From: RGIG4034 sp045628945
GTDB lineage: Bacteria; Bacillota; Clostridia; Lachnospirales; Lachnospiraceae
Assembly: GCA_045628945.1 (NCBI GenBank)
Contig: JAZQQG010000020.1
Location: 24,786 to 88,785 of the forward strand
Direction of reading: 5' to 3'
Length of the DNA stretch: 64,000 nucleotides
How positions within the stretch are numbered: position 1 is the stretch's first letter; the number at the start of each line of letters is the position of its first letter. Under the pieces are notes generated by a model. It did not search any database. It was not told the origin of the DNA and saw only the letters and a program-made list of their open reading frames with translations. Made by a program: the position numbers and the translations under genes. Of the stretch, positions 43,583-52,559 are shown piece by piece.

Positions 43583-43945
43583 ATGGCAAAAAATATTTTA
43601 GTATGTGATGATGCAGCATTCATGAGAATGATGATTAAGGACATTCTCACCAAGAATGGTTACAATGTTGCAGGTGAAGCAGAGAATGGCGCAAAGGCAG
43701 TGGAGAAGTACAACGAGCTGAAGCCCGATCTGGTTCTGATGGATATTACCATGCCTGAGATGGATGGTATTCAGGCACTGAAGAAGATTCGTGAGGGAGA
43801 TTCCAGTGCATTGGTTATCATGTGCTCCGCAATGGGTCAGCAGGCAATGGTTATCGAGTCGATTCAGGCCGGCGCCAAGGACTTCATCGTTAAGCCTTTC
43901 CAGGCAGGCCGTGTTCTGGAAGCAGTTAAGAAAGTAGTTGGTTAG
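43583..43945 (+). CDS. cheY: Chemotaxis response regulator CheY
   Basis: A single-domain receiver of 120 residues with acceptor Asp54 (LVLMDITMPEMDG), acidic pair DD (9-10), signalling Ser near MCSAMGQQ and the Lys in FIVKPF. When phosphorylated by CheA it binds FliM/FliY. Placed between fliY and fliO, as in B. subtilis. The ribosome site is GAGGAG. Confidence 0.97.
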   Translation: MAKNILVCDDAAFMRMMIKDILTKNGYNVAGEAENGAKAVEKYNELKPDLVLMDITMPEMDGIQALKKIREGDSSALVIMCSAMGQQAMVIESIQAGAKDFIVKPFQAGRVLEAVKKVVG

Positions 43946-43947
43946 TA

Positions 43948-44304
43948 ATGCTATTATCAAGTGGCTGGGATTCCTTTTGGGAACTGATTGTTGTTTTGTT
44001 TATTTTTCTTCTGGTAGTCGGGCTAACGTATTTTACAACTCGTTTTGTCGGCGGCTATCAGAGAGAAAAATTGAAGAGCGGCAATATGCAGTTAGTGGAG
44101 GCAATTCGTGTCGGACGAGACAAGTATCTTCAGATTGTTAAGATTGGCACCCGTTTCTTTGTAATTGCAGTCGGAAAGGATACCGTTTCTACAGTCGCCG
44201 AGATACAGGAAGAAGACTTGAATCTTCAGGATGATTCTTCGAATGGGACCATGAACTTTGGTTCTATTCTGGATAAGTTTAAGAAGAATAAAACAGAAGA
44301 GTAG
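43948..44304 (+). CDS. fliO: Flagellar biosynthesis protein FliO
   Basis: FliO helps assemble the FliP ring of the export gate. The 118 residues include one N-terminal membrane segment (LIVVLFIFLLVVGLTYF) and a cytoplasmic domain (NMQLVEAIRVGRDKYLQIVKIGTRFFVIAV) typical of FliO/FliZ. It lies between cheY and fliP with 2 bases after the cheY stop; the ribosome site is weak, implying translational coupling. Confidence 0.87.
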   Translation: MLLSSGWDSFWELIVVLFIFLLVVGLTYFTTRFVGGYQREKLKSGNMQLVEAIRVGRDKYLQIVKIGTRFFVIAVGKDTVSTVAEIQEEDLNLQDDSSNGTMNFGSILDKFKKNKTEE

Positions 44305-44311
44305 GTTGATC

Positions 44312-45178
44312 ATGACGAAAATGAGACGAGCCTGCCAATCCATAGTTCGGATATTATGCCTACTGTTATTGGTGGGCATATTATTTATAAAGGCCACACC
44401 TGTGGTTCAGGCTTCGAACACGGGACTGACAGGTACAACAGAGACAACTACCAATATCAGAGATGCGGGTGAAGCGCAGACCCCGGAGGAACTGGCCCAG
44501 TTGAACATCGGCCAGGACCTGACCATTACCTACAACGACGGGAATGGATCCATCGCCGGAGCGCTTCGAATCCTCTTGATTTTGACCGGAATCGCACTTG
44601 CGCCGATTCTGATTATTTGTCTTACTTCTTTCACAAGAATATTGATTGTTCTGCACTTTACGAGAGCAGCATTGAACACCCAAACAGCACCGCCGAACCA
44701 GGTTCTGATTGGGTTAACTTTGTTTCTAACGTTTTTTATCATGTCGCCTACCATTAATCAGGTCTATACGGAAGCCTATGTTCCTTATAACGAAGGCTCG
44801 ATTCAATGGGACGAAGCTCTGGATAAGGCAATGTCTCCGCTTCGTACTTTTATGTACGGACAGACCCAGAGTAAAGACGTGAATACTTTCATGGAGATTG
44901 CCAATAAGGAATGGGATGGAAAGGATCTGGAGGCGGTTCCGAATTCGGTTCTGATTCCTGCTTTTATGATCAGTGAATTGCGAACGGCATTTATTATCGG
45001 ATTCCTCATCTATATTCCGTTTATTGTCATCGACATGGTCGTGGCCTCTACCCTGATGAGTATGGGTATGATGATGCTACCGCCGACCACGATATCGATG
45101 CCCTTTAAGATTCTGTTGTTTGTTTTGGCAGATGGTTGGAATCTGGTTATTATGAATGTCGTGAAGACCTTCTATTAG
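44312..45178 (+). CDS. fliP: Flagellar export gate protein FliP
   Basis: FliP, with FliQ and FliR, forms the helical core of the type III export gate. The 288-residue protein has a signal peptide (ILCLLLLVGILFI; cleavage near VQAS), then membrane segments with LLILTGIALAPILIICLTSFTRILIVLHFTRAAL, PPNQVLIGLTLFLTFF and the C-terminal MVVASTLMSMGMMMLPPTTISMPFKILLFVLADGW, the family signatures. ATG 44312 is the best start, although its Shine-Dalgarno (AGG) is poor. Confidence 0.95.
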   Translation: MTKMRRACQSIVRILCLLLLVGILFIKATPVVQASNTGLTGTTETTTNIRDAGEAQTPEELAQLNIGQDLTITYNDGNGSIAGALRILLILTGIALAPILIICLTSFTRILIVLHFTRAALNTQTAPPNQVLIGLTLFLTFFIMSPTINQVYTEAYVPYNEGSIQWDEALDKAMSPLRTFMYGQTQSKDVNTFMEIANKEWDGKDLEAVPNSVLIPAFMISELRTAFIIGFLIYIPFIVIDMVVASTLMSMGMMMLPPTTISMPFKILLFVLADGWNLVIMNVVKTFY

Positions 45179-45211
45179 CTACGCTAAGTACACGAAAGGA
45201 GATTACGTATT

Positions 45212-45481
45212 ATGACAACAGAAGACGTTGTAACCATAGCAAGAGAAGCCCTGTTTACAATCATTAAGACTGCCGCACCGTTATTGCTTATCTCCTTGGT
45301 GGTAGGTCTTACCGTTTCCATTTTTCAGACTGTAACCTCCATCCAGGAGCAGACCTTGACCTTTGTTCCCAAGATTATCGGGATTTTCCTCGGAATGATG
45401 CTTTTAGGTCACTGGATGCTTAATAATATGTCAGGGTTCATGACGGGACTCTGGTCACAGTTTGCGAACTATATCCGATAG
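45212..45481 (+). CDS. fliQ: Flagellar export gate protein FliQ
   Basis: The 89-residue protein has two membrane helices (APLLLISLVVGLTVSIFQ; KIIGIFLGMMLLGHWML) and the conserved TSIQEQTLTFVPKI loop of FliQ. Length is normal. GAAAGGAG precedes the ATG. It follows fliP and is followed by fliR, the usual gate gene order. Confidence 0.95.
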   Translation: MTTEDVVTIAREALFTIIKTAAPLLLISLVVGLTVSIFQTVTSIQEQTLTFVPKIIGIFLGMMLLGHWMLNNMSGFMTGLWSQFANYIR

Positions 45482-45499
45482 GATAGGGAGTAACCGTCT

Positions 45500-46282
45500 A
45501 TGCTGGATTTATCCTTTTCGATAAGTGAATTGGAGTTATTTCTGCTATGTTTGGTCCGCATTAGTTGTTTTGTCTATGCAGCTCCGCTCATCGGAACAAC
45601 CAATGTGCCGAACCGAGTGAAGATTGCTCTCAGTGTTCTTTTGACCTATCTGGTCTACCACTTTGTCGAGCCGGTGTCCCTGGTATCCTATTCCTCTGTG
45701 ATTGAATATGCAGTGATTGTGGCCAAAGAAGCGGTTACCGGTCTAATTATCGGATTCGGAGCCAATATTTGCAGCAATATTGTTACCTTTGCCGGACGAA
45801 TCATTGATACCGAAATGGGTTTGTCCATGATGACCATCTATGATCCGACGACGCGAGAGACCGTGTCGTTAACCGGTACCTTTTATAATTTTATGGTCAT
45901 GATTATCCTGATGATTTCGGGACTTTATCAATACCTGGTAAAAGCCATTGTGGAGTCGTTTACACTGATTCCGGTGAACGGAGCCAATGTTGCATTGGCG
46001 AAGCTTTTGACGGCCTTTATCGAATTTATGGGCCATTTCTTTCTGGTTGGCTTCAAGGTCTGTCTGCCGGTATTCTGTGCCATTATGATTCTGAATGCCA
46101 TTCTGGGAATTCTTGTTAAGGTTTCGCCGCAGATTAATATGTTTGCGGTCGGACATCAATTAAAAATATTAACCGGTATGGGAATCCTGTTCTTGACCAT
46201 CGGACTGCTTCCCTATATCTCGAGTTCCATTTTTGTCGAGATTCGAAAAACAGTGGTGGCGTTTGTGGAAGCATTGATGTAG
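45500..46282 (+). CDS. fliR: Flagellar export gate protein FliR
   Basis: A 260-residue polytopic membrane protein with about six hydrophobic segments and the FliR features PLIGTTNVPNRVKIALSVLLTY, TGLIIGFGANICSNIVTFAGRIIDTEMGLSM and GILVKVSPQINMFAVGHQLKI. It completes the FliPQR gate and contacts FlhB, whose gene follows after 13 bases. Confidence 0.94.
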   Translation: MLDLSFSISELELFLLCLVRISCFVYAAPLIGTTNVPNRVKIALSVLLTYLVYHFVEPVSLVSYSSVIEYAVIVAKEAVTGLIIGFGANICSNIVTFAGRIIDTEMGLSMMTIYDPTTRETVSLTGTFYNFMVMIILMISGLYQYLVKAIVESFTLIPVNGANVALAKLLTAFIEFMGHFFLVGFKVCLPVFCAIMILNAILGILVKVSPQINMFAVGHQLKILTGMGILFLTIGLLPYISSSIFVEIRKTVVAFVEALM

Positions 46283-46295
46283 AAAGGGGTCTGAT

Positions 46296-47405
46296 ATGCT
46301 GGAATACAATCTGCAATTCTATGCAAAAGAAGGACCCGGCGGAGAGAAGACCGAAGAACCTACCACCAAGAAGCTGGAGGATGCCCGGAAAGAAGGTCAG
46401 GTTGCCAAGAGTAAGGAGATTTACAACGGTCTTGGCCTGCTTCTTTTTTTCCTGGTAATCAAGTTCATGGGAGGATATCTCGGAACCCGTTTCCTGCAGA
46501 CCTTCTCCTATGTATATAATCGCTTTTCGAGTTTTACGACATTGCATGGCGGACGAATCGAGACCGGAGAGTACGTGATCTTTTTGCGAGAGATGCTGGG
46601 ACGCGTGCTGCTCATCATTCTTCCGATTCTTTTGGCGAGTGCGGTTCTTGCTTTTGTGACCGATGTGGTGCAGGTAAAATGGAAGGTAACGGGAAAACCG
46701 TTGAAGCCGAAATTCAGTAAATTGAATCCCTTAAAGGGTTTCAAGAGAATCTTCAGTGCGAAGTCCCTGATTGAATTGCTGAAGTCGGTTGTGAAGATTG
46801 CTTTGGTCGGATACATTGCCTATACCACGGTCATGGGACAGCTTCGTCAGTTTAATTTCCTGTACGATTTGTCGGTTCCTCAGGCCATTGCCTGGCTTGG
46901 CAAAACCATAACCGATCTCGGAATTAAGATTACCGCTTTCTATATGATTATTGCGGCGGTGGATTTCCTGTATGAGAAACGTAAATTCCATAACGACATG
47001 AAGATGACGAAGCAGGAAGTCAAGGATGAGTACAAAAACGCCGAAGGAGATCCTCAGGTTAAGAACAAGCAGAAGCGTCGAATGATGGAAGCATCTATGC
47101 GACGCATGATGCAGGAGGTCCCTAAGGCAGACGTTGTTATTACGAACCCGACACACTTTGCTGTGGCGATTAAATACGACACCGAACTGGCGGCCGCACC
47201 CTATGTGGTGGCCAAAGGAGAGGATCAGTTGGCCCTCCGAATTAAGGAGGTGGCTAAGGAGCATAATGTTCCCATTATGGAGAACAAACCGCTGGCACGA
47301 GCACTCTACCATAATGTGGAGGTCGGCAGTATGATTCCCCAGGAACTGTATCAGGGAGTGGCAGAGGTTCTGGCTGCCGTATACCATGCACAGGGCAAGA
47401 TTTAA
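46296..47405 (+). CDS. flhB: Flagellar export switch protein FlhB
   Basis: FlhB sets substrate specificity of export. The 369-residue protein has an N-terminal cytoplasmic part (GGEKTEEPTTKKLEDARKEGQVAKSKEI), four membrane segments, and a cytoplasmic domain whose NPTH site (Asn284-His287) is the autocleavage point, within VVITNPTHFAVAIKY. The C-terminus is normal. Its stop lies in a 15-base tandem duplication (47392-47421). Confidence 0.96.
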   Translation: MLEYNLQFYAKEGPGGEKTEEPTTKKLEDARKEGQVAKSKEIYNGLGLLLFFLVIKFMGGYLGTRFLQTFSYVYNRFSSFTTLHGGRIETGEYVIFLREMLGRVLLIILPILLASAVLAFVTDVVQVKWKVTGKPLKPKFSKLNPLKGFKRIFSAKSLIELLKSVVKIALVGYIAYTTVMGQLRQFNFLYDLSVPQAIAWLGKTITDLGIKITAFYMIIAAVDFLYEKRKFHNDMKMTKQEVKDEYKNAEGDPQVKNKQKRRMMEASMRRMMQEVPKADVVITNPTHFAVAIKYDTELAAAPYVVAKGEDQLALRIKEVAKEHNVPIMENKPLARALYHNVEVGSMIPQELYQGVAEVLAAVYHAQGKI

Positions 47406-47421
47406 AAGGGCAAGATTTAAA
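47392..47421 (+). repeat. Perfect 15-bp tandem duplication at the flhB stop
   Basis: AGGGCAAGATTTAAA occurs twice in direct succession; the first copy holds the last sense codons and stop of flhB, the second lies just after. It does not alter the protein. Confidence 0.95.
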
Positions 47422-47521
47422 TTCGAAACCAGGCGAATACCGGCTGTTCTGACAACCGGGTCTCCTTTGGGAGTATGGCCGTCCGGGGCTAATTTAAGGG
47501 AAAGGAGCATGAGAGTACACC

Positions 47522-49561
47522 ATGAAGATGAGAAAAACCGATCTGTTTGTGGCAGCATATGTGTTGGCAGCCTTCGTGATGCTGATTGTTCCGATTCCGA
47601 ACGGACTGTTGGATGCTCTTTTATGTTGCAATATTGCAATTGCTTTTACCATTATGTTTGGCTGCATGTTCACGAAGGAAGTATTGGACATGAGCTTTTT
47701 CCCGACGATTCTTCTGTTTACGACCATTTTCCGTATTTCATTGAACGTTTCGTCGACACGATTGATTCTTCGAACCGGTGATCCCGGTTCGGTGGTTAAG
47801 ACCTTCGGTGAGTACGTTGGTGGCGGTGATCTGATCATCGGTGGTATCGTATTCATCATTCTGATTTTGATTCAGTTTATGGTTATCAACAAAGGTTCCG
47901 AGCGAGTTGCCGAGGTAACGGCTCGATTCACCTTGGATGCAATGCCCGGTAAACAGATGGCAATTGACGCAGATTTAAATACCGGCGCCATTACCGATCA
48001 GGAAGCAAAAGCAAGACGAGATAAGATTCAGGAAGAAGCAAGCTTCTTCGGTTCCATGGACGGTGCCGTGAAGTACGTTAAGGGAGATGCGACGGCAGGT
48101 CTGATTATTACAGGCGTTAACGTTGTCGGCGGTATTGCCATGGGCGTACTTCGTCAGGGATTGCCCATGAATGAGGCGTTAACCAAATACGTTGTTCTGA
48201 CCATCGGTGACGGTTTGGTATCCCAGATTCCGTCTCTGCTGATCTCTTTGTCAACCGGTATTCTGGTTACGAAGGGAAATAAGGAAAACGAGTTTGGCCC
48301 TGCCATTGTAGGCCAGTTGTTCGGTATTCCGAAGGTTCTGTATCTGGTCGGCGGTATTCTGACCGGTCTGGGTTTGATTACGGAATTACCGACGCTGTTA
48401 TTTGTTCTTTTGGGTGTTTTCTTTATCATTGGCGGCCGTATGATGGCATCCAATCTGGAGAAACAACAGACGGAGACCGAGGTGGACGAGACCGAGCAGC
48501 AGGCAGAGGAGATTCGACAGCCGGAGAATGTTACGAGTCTTTTGTCGGTTGACCCGATTGAATTGGAATTCGGTTACGGAATTATTCCGCTTGCGGATGT
48601 GAATCAGGGAGGAGACCTCCTTGACCGCGTGGTTATGATTCGACGCCAGGTAGCACTTGAGTTGGGTACTGTTGTTCCGATTATTCGTTTGCGAGATAAT
48701 ATTCAGCTGAATCCGAACCAGTATATTATTAAGATCAAAGGCATTCAGGTCAGCGAAGGCGAGATTCTGTTTGACCACTATATGGCGATGAATCCCGGTT
48801 TTGTTGAAGAGGAGATTACCGGAATTCCGACCTTTGAACCCTCCTTCCATCTGCCGGCGATCTGGATTACGGAAGGTCAGCGTGAGCGTGCGGAGAGTAT
48901 GGGCTACACGGTTGTGGATCCCCCCTCCATTATTGCAACGCATTTGACGGAGATTATTCGTCATTACATTGCAGAGCTCCTTACCAGACAGGATGTTCAG
49001 AATCTGGTCAACAACTTAAAGGAGTCCAATCCTTCTTTGGTGGAAGAACTGTACCCGAAACTTTTGGGACTCGGCGAGATTCAGAAGGTTCTGCAGAATC
49101 TGTTAAAAGAGGGAATCTCCATCCGCGATCTGTTAACCATTTTCGAGACGCTTGCCGATTATGCGTCCACTACGCGTGATACGGATATCCTGACGGAGTA
49201 TGTGCGTCAGGCATTGAAGCGGGCGATTTCCAGCAAGTATTTCTCGACAACCGAGACGACCAGCGTGGTAACGTTGGATCCGAAGTTGGAACAGGAGATC
49301 ATGGGAAGCGTGAAGCAGACGGAAACCGGAGCTTATCTGAACTTAGATCCCGAGAAAACGAAGGGCATTATGGCAGCAGTGGAGTCGGAGACCCAGAAGA
49401 TGGAGAATCTTGGCAAAATCCCGATTGTCATCACTTCCCCCATTGTTCGTATGTACTTCAAACGTCTGACAGAGGATTATTTCAAGGACCTGATTGTTGT
49501 GTCCTATAACGAGGTGGACTCCAGCGTCCAGTTGCAGTCCGTCGGTATGATTACCGCATAG
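47522..49561 (+). CDS. flhA: Flagellar export gate protein FlhA
   Basis: FlhA forms the nonameric cytoplasmic ring that receives substrates and chaperones. The 679-residue protein has eight or so membrane segments (first 320 residues) and a large soluble domain. The FHIPEP-type region includes RISLNVSSTRLIL, GDPGSVVKTFG, VNKGSERVAEV-like VINKGSERVAEVTARFTLDAMPGKQMAIDADL and LITELPTLLFV. It is a complete copy. The spacing to flhB is 116 bases, with GGAAAGGAG before the start. Confidence 0.96.
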   Translation: MKMRKTDLFVAAYVLAAFVMLIVPIPNGLLDALLCCNIAIAFTIMFGCMFTKEVLDMSFFPTILLFTTIFRISLNVSSTRLILRTGDPGSVVKTFGEYVGGGDLIIGGIVFIILILIQFMVINKGSERVAEVTARFTLDAMPGKQMAIDADLNTGAITDQEAKARRDKIQEEASFFGSMDGAVKYVKGDATAGLIITGVNVVGGIAMGVLRQGLPMNEALTKYVVLTIGDGLVSQIPSLLISLSTGILVTKGNKENEFGPAIVGQLFGIPKVLYLVGGILTGLGLITELPTLLFVLLGVFFIIGGRMMASNLEKQQTETEVDETEQQAEEIRQPENVTSLLSVDPIELEFGYGIIPLADVNQGGDLLDRVVMIRRQVALELGTVVPIIRLRDNIQLNPNQYIIKIKGIQVSEGEILFDHYMAMNPGFVEEEITGIPTFEPSFHLPAIWITEGQRERAESMGYTVVDPPSIIATHLTEIIRHYIAELLTRQDVQNLVNNLKESNPSLVEELYPKLLGLGEIQKVLQNLLKEGISIRDLLTIFETLADYASTTRDTDILTEYVRQALKRAISSKYFSTTETTSVVTLDPKLEQEIMGSVKQTETGAYLNLDPEKTKGIMAAVESETQKMENLGKIPIVITSPIVRMYFKRLTEDYFKDLIVVSYNEVDSSVQLQSVGMITA

Positions 49562-49603
49562 AACAGTAATACACCCATTGATACAGAAGGGTAAAAAACG
49601 ATT

Positions 49604-50890
49604 ATGGTGATTAAGAAATTTCAGGGTAAAACTGAATCGGAAGCTACGGAGGCAGCCAAGAAAGAGCTTGGCCCCAACGTTGTGGTTATGAATGTGCGTA
49701 CGGTGAAACGAGGAGGCTTTTTCTCTTTTCTTCGAAGTCCCCTCATTGAGGTTACCGTAGGTCTTGAGGAGGAATCCCCGAAGGAAGCCGCCAGAGTGAT
49801 GGAACCCGACCCGGGAATTCTGAATTTCAATACCGCAATCAGCGAAGCGGCGCAGGCGGTTACGGAGACCTTAAAAGAGCATGATTCGCTGGATCTTCGC
49901 GTGGAAGATTCTACACCGGTTCGCACCGGAATCTCCCGCGTAAGTCAGGTACGAACTTCCGCACAGGTGCAGGACAAATCTGCCATTGAGGATCGTCTGG
50001 ACGATATTCGAAACCTGATTGAAGAGAATCTTGCCAAGAACGATTCCGATAAGCCGGAAGCAAACACCGCATTGGAAGAGGAGAAGGAGAGTGAGACGGT
50101 AATGTTTCTGAAACTTCTCTACAATACGATGATTGAGAATGAAATTGATGAGAAGTATGTCAATCAGTTTGTGGAAGATTTGGAAAAAATGAGCAATCCA
50201 AACGTTCCGATGGATTATATGCTTTCGAATGTATATCAGAAGATGGTGTTAAAGTTCGGAAATCCGGCGACCATCGCAGAGGCAAAGGAGAAGCCGAAGG
50301 TACTCTTTTTCATCGGCCCCACCGGTGTCGGCAAGACGACTACCATCGCAAAACTTGCCTCCAAACTGTGTATGGAAGAGCATAAGAAGGTGGTGCTTCT
50401 TACCGCAGATACCTATCGTATTGCGGCAGCAGAACAGCTTCGAACCTATGCAAGTATTCTGGATGTTCCTTTCCGTGTAATCTATTCGATTGAAGAGATT
50501 CAGAATGCGATTCAGAGCTTCCGCTCTTCGGATTATATTCTTGTGGACACCGCAGGGCATTCGCATAACAACGAGCAGCAGCGTGAGACCATGGCGGAAC
50601 TTTTGCACAGTGTGGATGAAATCTGTGAGAAGGAGACCTATCTCGTGGTCAGTGCTACCACGAAGTATCGTGATCTTTTAAGCATTGCGGATACCTATAC
50701 CAAAATGACGAACTATCGTCTGATTTTCACAAAACTCGATGAGACGTCAGCGCTCGGGAATCTTTTGAATCTGCGTCTCCATACCGGAGCCGAGATGTCT
50801 TATGTGACCTATGGACAGAATGTGCCGGATGATATCTCGGTATTCCAACCTCAGAAGACCGTAAAACAGCTATTAAGCGACAGGAGATAG
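49604..50890 (+). CDS. flhF: Flagellar GTPase FlhF
   Basis: FlhF is an SRP-type GTPase that marks flagellar assembly sites. The 428-residue protein has a basic N-terminal region (VIKKFQGKTESEATEAAKKELGPNVVV), a helical N-domain and the G-domain with G1 GPTGVGKTTT (from 238), ADTYRIAAAEQL, G4-like FTKLDETSALGN, and the C-terminal GQNVPDDI. The G3 box reads DTAGH rather than the usual DTAGR. Its partner flhG follows 7 bases later. Confidence 0.95.
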   Translation: MVIKKFQGKTESEATEAAKKELGPNVVVMNVRTVKRGGFFSFLRSPLIEVTVGLEEESPKEAARVMEPDPGILNFNTAISEAAQAVTETLKEHDSLDLRVEDSTPVRTGISRVSQVRTSAQVQDKSAIEDRLDDIRNLIEENLAKNDSDKPEANTALEEEKESETVMFLKLLYNTMIENEIDEKYVNQFVEDLEKMSNPNVPMDYMLSNVYQKMVLKFGNPATIAEAKEKPKVLFFIGPTGVGKTTTIAKLASKLCMEEHKKVVLLTADTYRIAAAEQLRTYASILDVPFRVIYSIEEIQNAIQSFRSSDYILVDTAGHSHNNEQQRETMAELLHSVDEICEKETYLVVSATTKYRDLLSIADTYTKMTNYRLIFTKLDETSALGNLLNLRLHTGAEMSYVTYGQNVPDDISVFQPQKTVKQLLSDRR

Positions 50891-50897
50891 AATTGCC

Positions 50898-51791
50898 ATG
50901 GATCAGGCAGAACAGCTCAGGAATATGCTGAAGGCGACGAGTCAGTCGCAGCGCCCTCTTGCCAGAGTCATCACCGTGACCAGCGGGAAGGGTGGCGTCG
51001 GAAAATCGAATACTGCAATTAACCTGGCAATCCAGTTAAAACAGCTCGGGCAGCGTGTCCTGATTCTGGACGCCGATTTCGGCCTTGCGAACATAGAGAT
51101 TATGTTCGGAACCGTTCCGAAGCATAATCTCAGCGATTTGATCTACCAGGGAATGAATATCAAGGATGTGATTACCACGGGGCCGATGGACATCGGTTTT
51201 ATCTCCGGCGGTTCGGGAATTGCCGGAATGGGCAATCTCAATCGGGATCATCTGACTTATATTATTAAGAATCTTGCAGAACTGGATGCGATGACCGATA
51301 TCATTATCGTGGACACCGGAGCGGGAATTTCCGATGCGGTTTTGGAATTCTTGGTGGCCAGCGGTGAAATCCTGTTGGTGACCACACCGGAGCCGACTTC
51401 CATTACGGATTCTTACTCCCTGTTGAAGGCGTTGAATCGTCATCCGCGATTCTTGCGGGATATGTCCCGGGTTAAGGTCATCACGAACCGTGTGGATGAC
51501 GAGGCGGAAGGAAGAGCACTCTATGCGAAGCTCAATGCGGTGGTCAACCGTTATCTGAAGCTTCCGATTGAATATCTGGGTTCGGTTCCGATGGATATGC
51601 AACTGGCGAAGGCGGTGATGCAGCAGACGCCGGTATCAATCTCGAATCCGAAGGCGAAGTCCGCGAAGGCTTACGAGCAGATTGCGGCGACGCTTATGAA
51701 CAAGGAGGGCGGCAGCCTTGTTCCGAAGAGAGGAATGGCAGCATTCTTCTCCCATATCATTGCCGGCAAAAAAATGGGAAGCGGGGAGTAA
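50898..51791 (+). CDS. flhG: MinD-like ATPase FlhG (flagellar number regulator)
   Basis: FlhG restricts flagellar number and stimulates FlhF through an N-terminal helix. The 297-residue protein begins MDQAEQLRNML, matching the DQAxxLR activator motif, then has the deviant Walker A SGKGGVGKSN (29-38), the switch segments LILDADFGLANIEIMFG and IIIVDTGAGISDAVL, and a C-terminal amphipathic tail. Pairing with FlhF is canonical. Confidence 0.95.
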   Translation: MDQAEQLRNMLKATSQSQRPLARVITVTSGKGGVGKSNTAINLAIQLKQLGQRVLILDADFGLANIEIMFGTVPKHNLSDLIYQGMNIKDVITTGPMDIGFISGGSGIAGMGNLNRDHLTYIIKNLAELDAMTDIIIVDTGAGISDAVLEFLVASGEILLVTTPEPTSITDSYSLLKALNRHPRFLRDMSRVKVITNRVDDEAEGRALYAKLNAVVNRYLKLPIEYLGSVPMDMQLAKAVMQQTPVSISNPKAKSAKAYEQIAATLMNKEGGSLVPKRGMAAFFSHIIAGKKMGSGE

Positions 51792-51794
51792 CAA

Positions 51795-52517
51795 ATGTTG
51801 ACAAAATATGTTAAGGCAGGGGATAAGGTAGAACTTCAGATTGTGTCTCGCGATTCACAGGCGGAGCGCGATATCGAGAAGAAGGTCTACAACAGCCAGG
51901 TTTATGATATCTTGTCCGACGACAGACTTGAAATCACGATGCCGATGGAAAAGACGAAGCTGATTCTTCTTCCGGTAGACAGTGAGTACGATGTATTCTT
52001 TTATACCGAGAGCGGATTGCTGCAGTGTTTTGCAAGAATTATCGATCGTTACAAGAGCAACAATGTTTATATTTTGGTGTTGGAGCTTGTGTCGAATCTG
52101 AGAAAATATCAGCGTCGTGAGTATTATCGTTTCGCCTGTGCGTTAGAGATGAAGACCAGATCCTTAGAGCAGGAGGAGATTTCCGCAGTGGACCACAACC
52201 GGAATTTCCTGGTTCCCGGACTTCCTCTGAAACGAAGCATTATTGTGGATATCAGCGGCGGCGGTATTCGTTTCATTTCCAACCAGCGTTATGAGGCGAA
52301 TTCACTGGTGGTATGTAATTACAGGCTCTTTATTGACGGAAGTCCGAAGGAATTTACCATTGTCGGCAAGGTGCTTCGACTGAAGGAGATGGAGAATCGG
52401 CCCGGAGAATACGAGCATCGCGTTCAGTATGTGAATCTGAATACGGTCGAGAGAGAAGAGATTATTAAGTATATTTTTGATGAGGAGAGAAAAAATCGCA
52501 AAAAAGCACAGCGATAG
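51795..52517 (+). CDS. PilZ-domain protein of the YcgR type
   Basis: YcgR-type proteins bind c-di-GMP and slow the motor by acting on the stator/switch. The 240-residue protein has an N-terminal YcgR-like domain (about 1-100; IVSRDSQAERDIEKKVYNSQVYDIL, FARIIDRYKSNN) and a PilZ domain with R108-x3-R112 (RREYYR) and D152-ISGGG (D-x-S-x2-G), the c-di-GMP binding residues. It is inside the operon between flhG and cheB, as in many Clostridia. The c-di-GMP input makes the HD protein upstream notable. Confidence 0.9.
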   Translation: MLTKYVKAGDKVELQIVSRDSQAERDIEKKVYNSQVYDILSDDRLEITMPMEKTKLILLPVDSEYDVFFYTESGLLQCFARIIDRYKSNNVYILVLELVSNLRKYQRREYYRFACALEMKTRSLEQEEISAVDHNRNFLVPGLPLKRSIIVDISGGGIRFISNQRYEANSLVVCNYRLFIDGSPKEFTIVGKVLRLKEMENRPGEYEHRVQYVNLNTVEREEIIKYIFDEERKNRKKAQR

Positions 52518-52559
52518 AAAACTCGGAAGCCTTTGACTTTGGGTGGAGGTAAGAAATCC

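Noticed and set aside
46731..47639. A 302-codon reverse frame covering flhB
   Set aside because: It overlaps the conserved FlhB cytoplasmic domain and the flhB-flhA gap and lacks recognisable domains.
47386..47781. A forward frame spanning the flhB-flhA gap into flhA
   Set aside because: It runs out of frame through both genes and is not protein-like.
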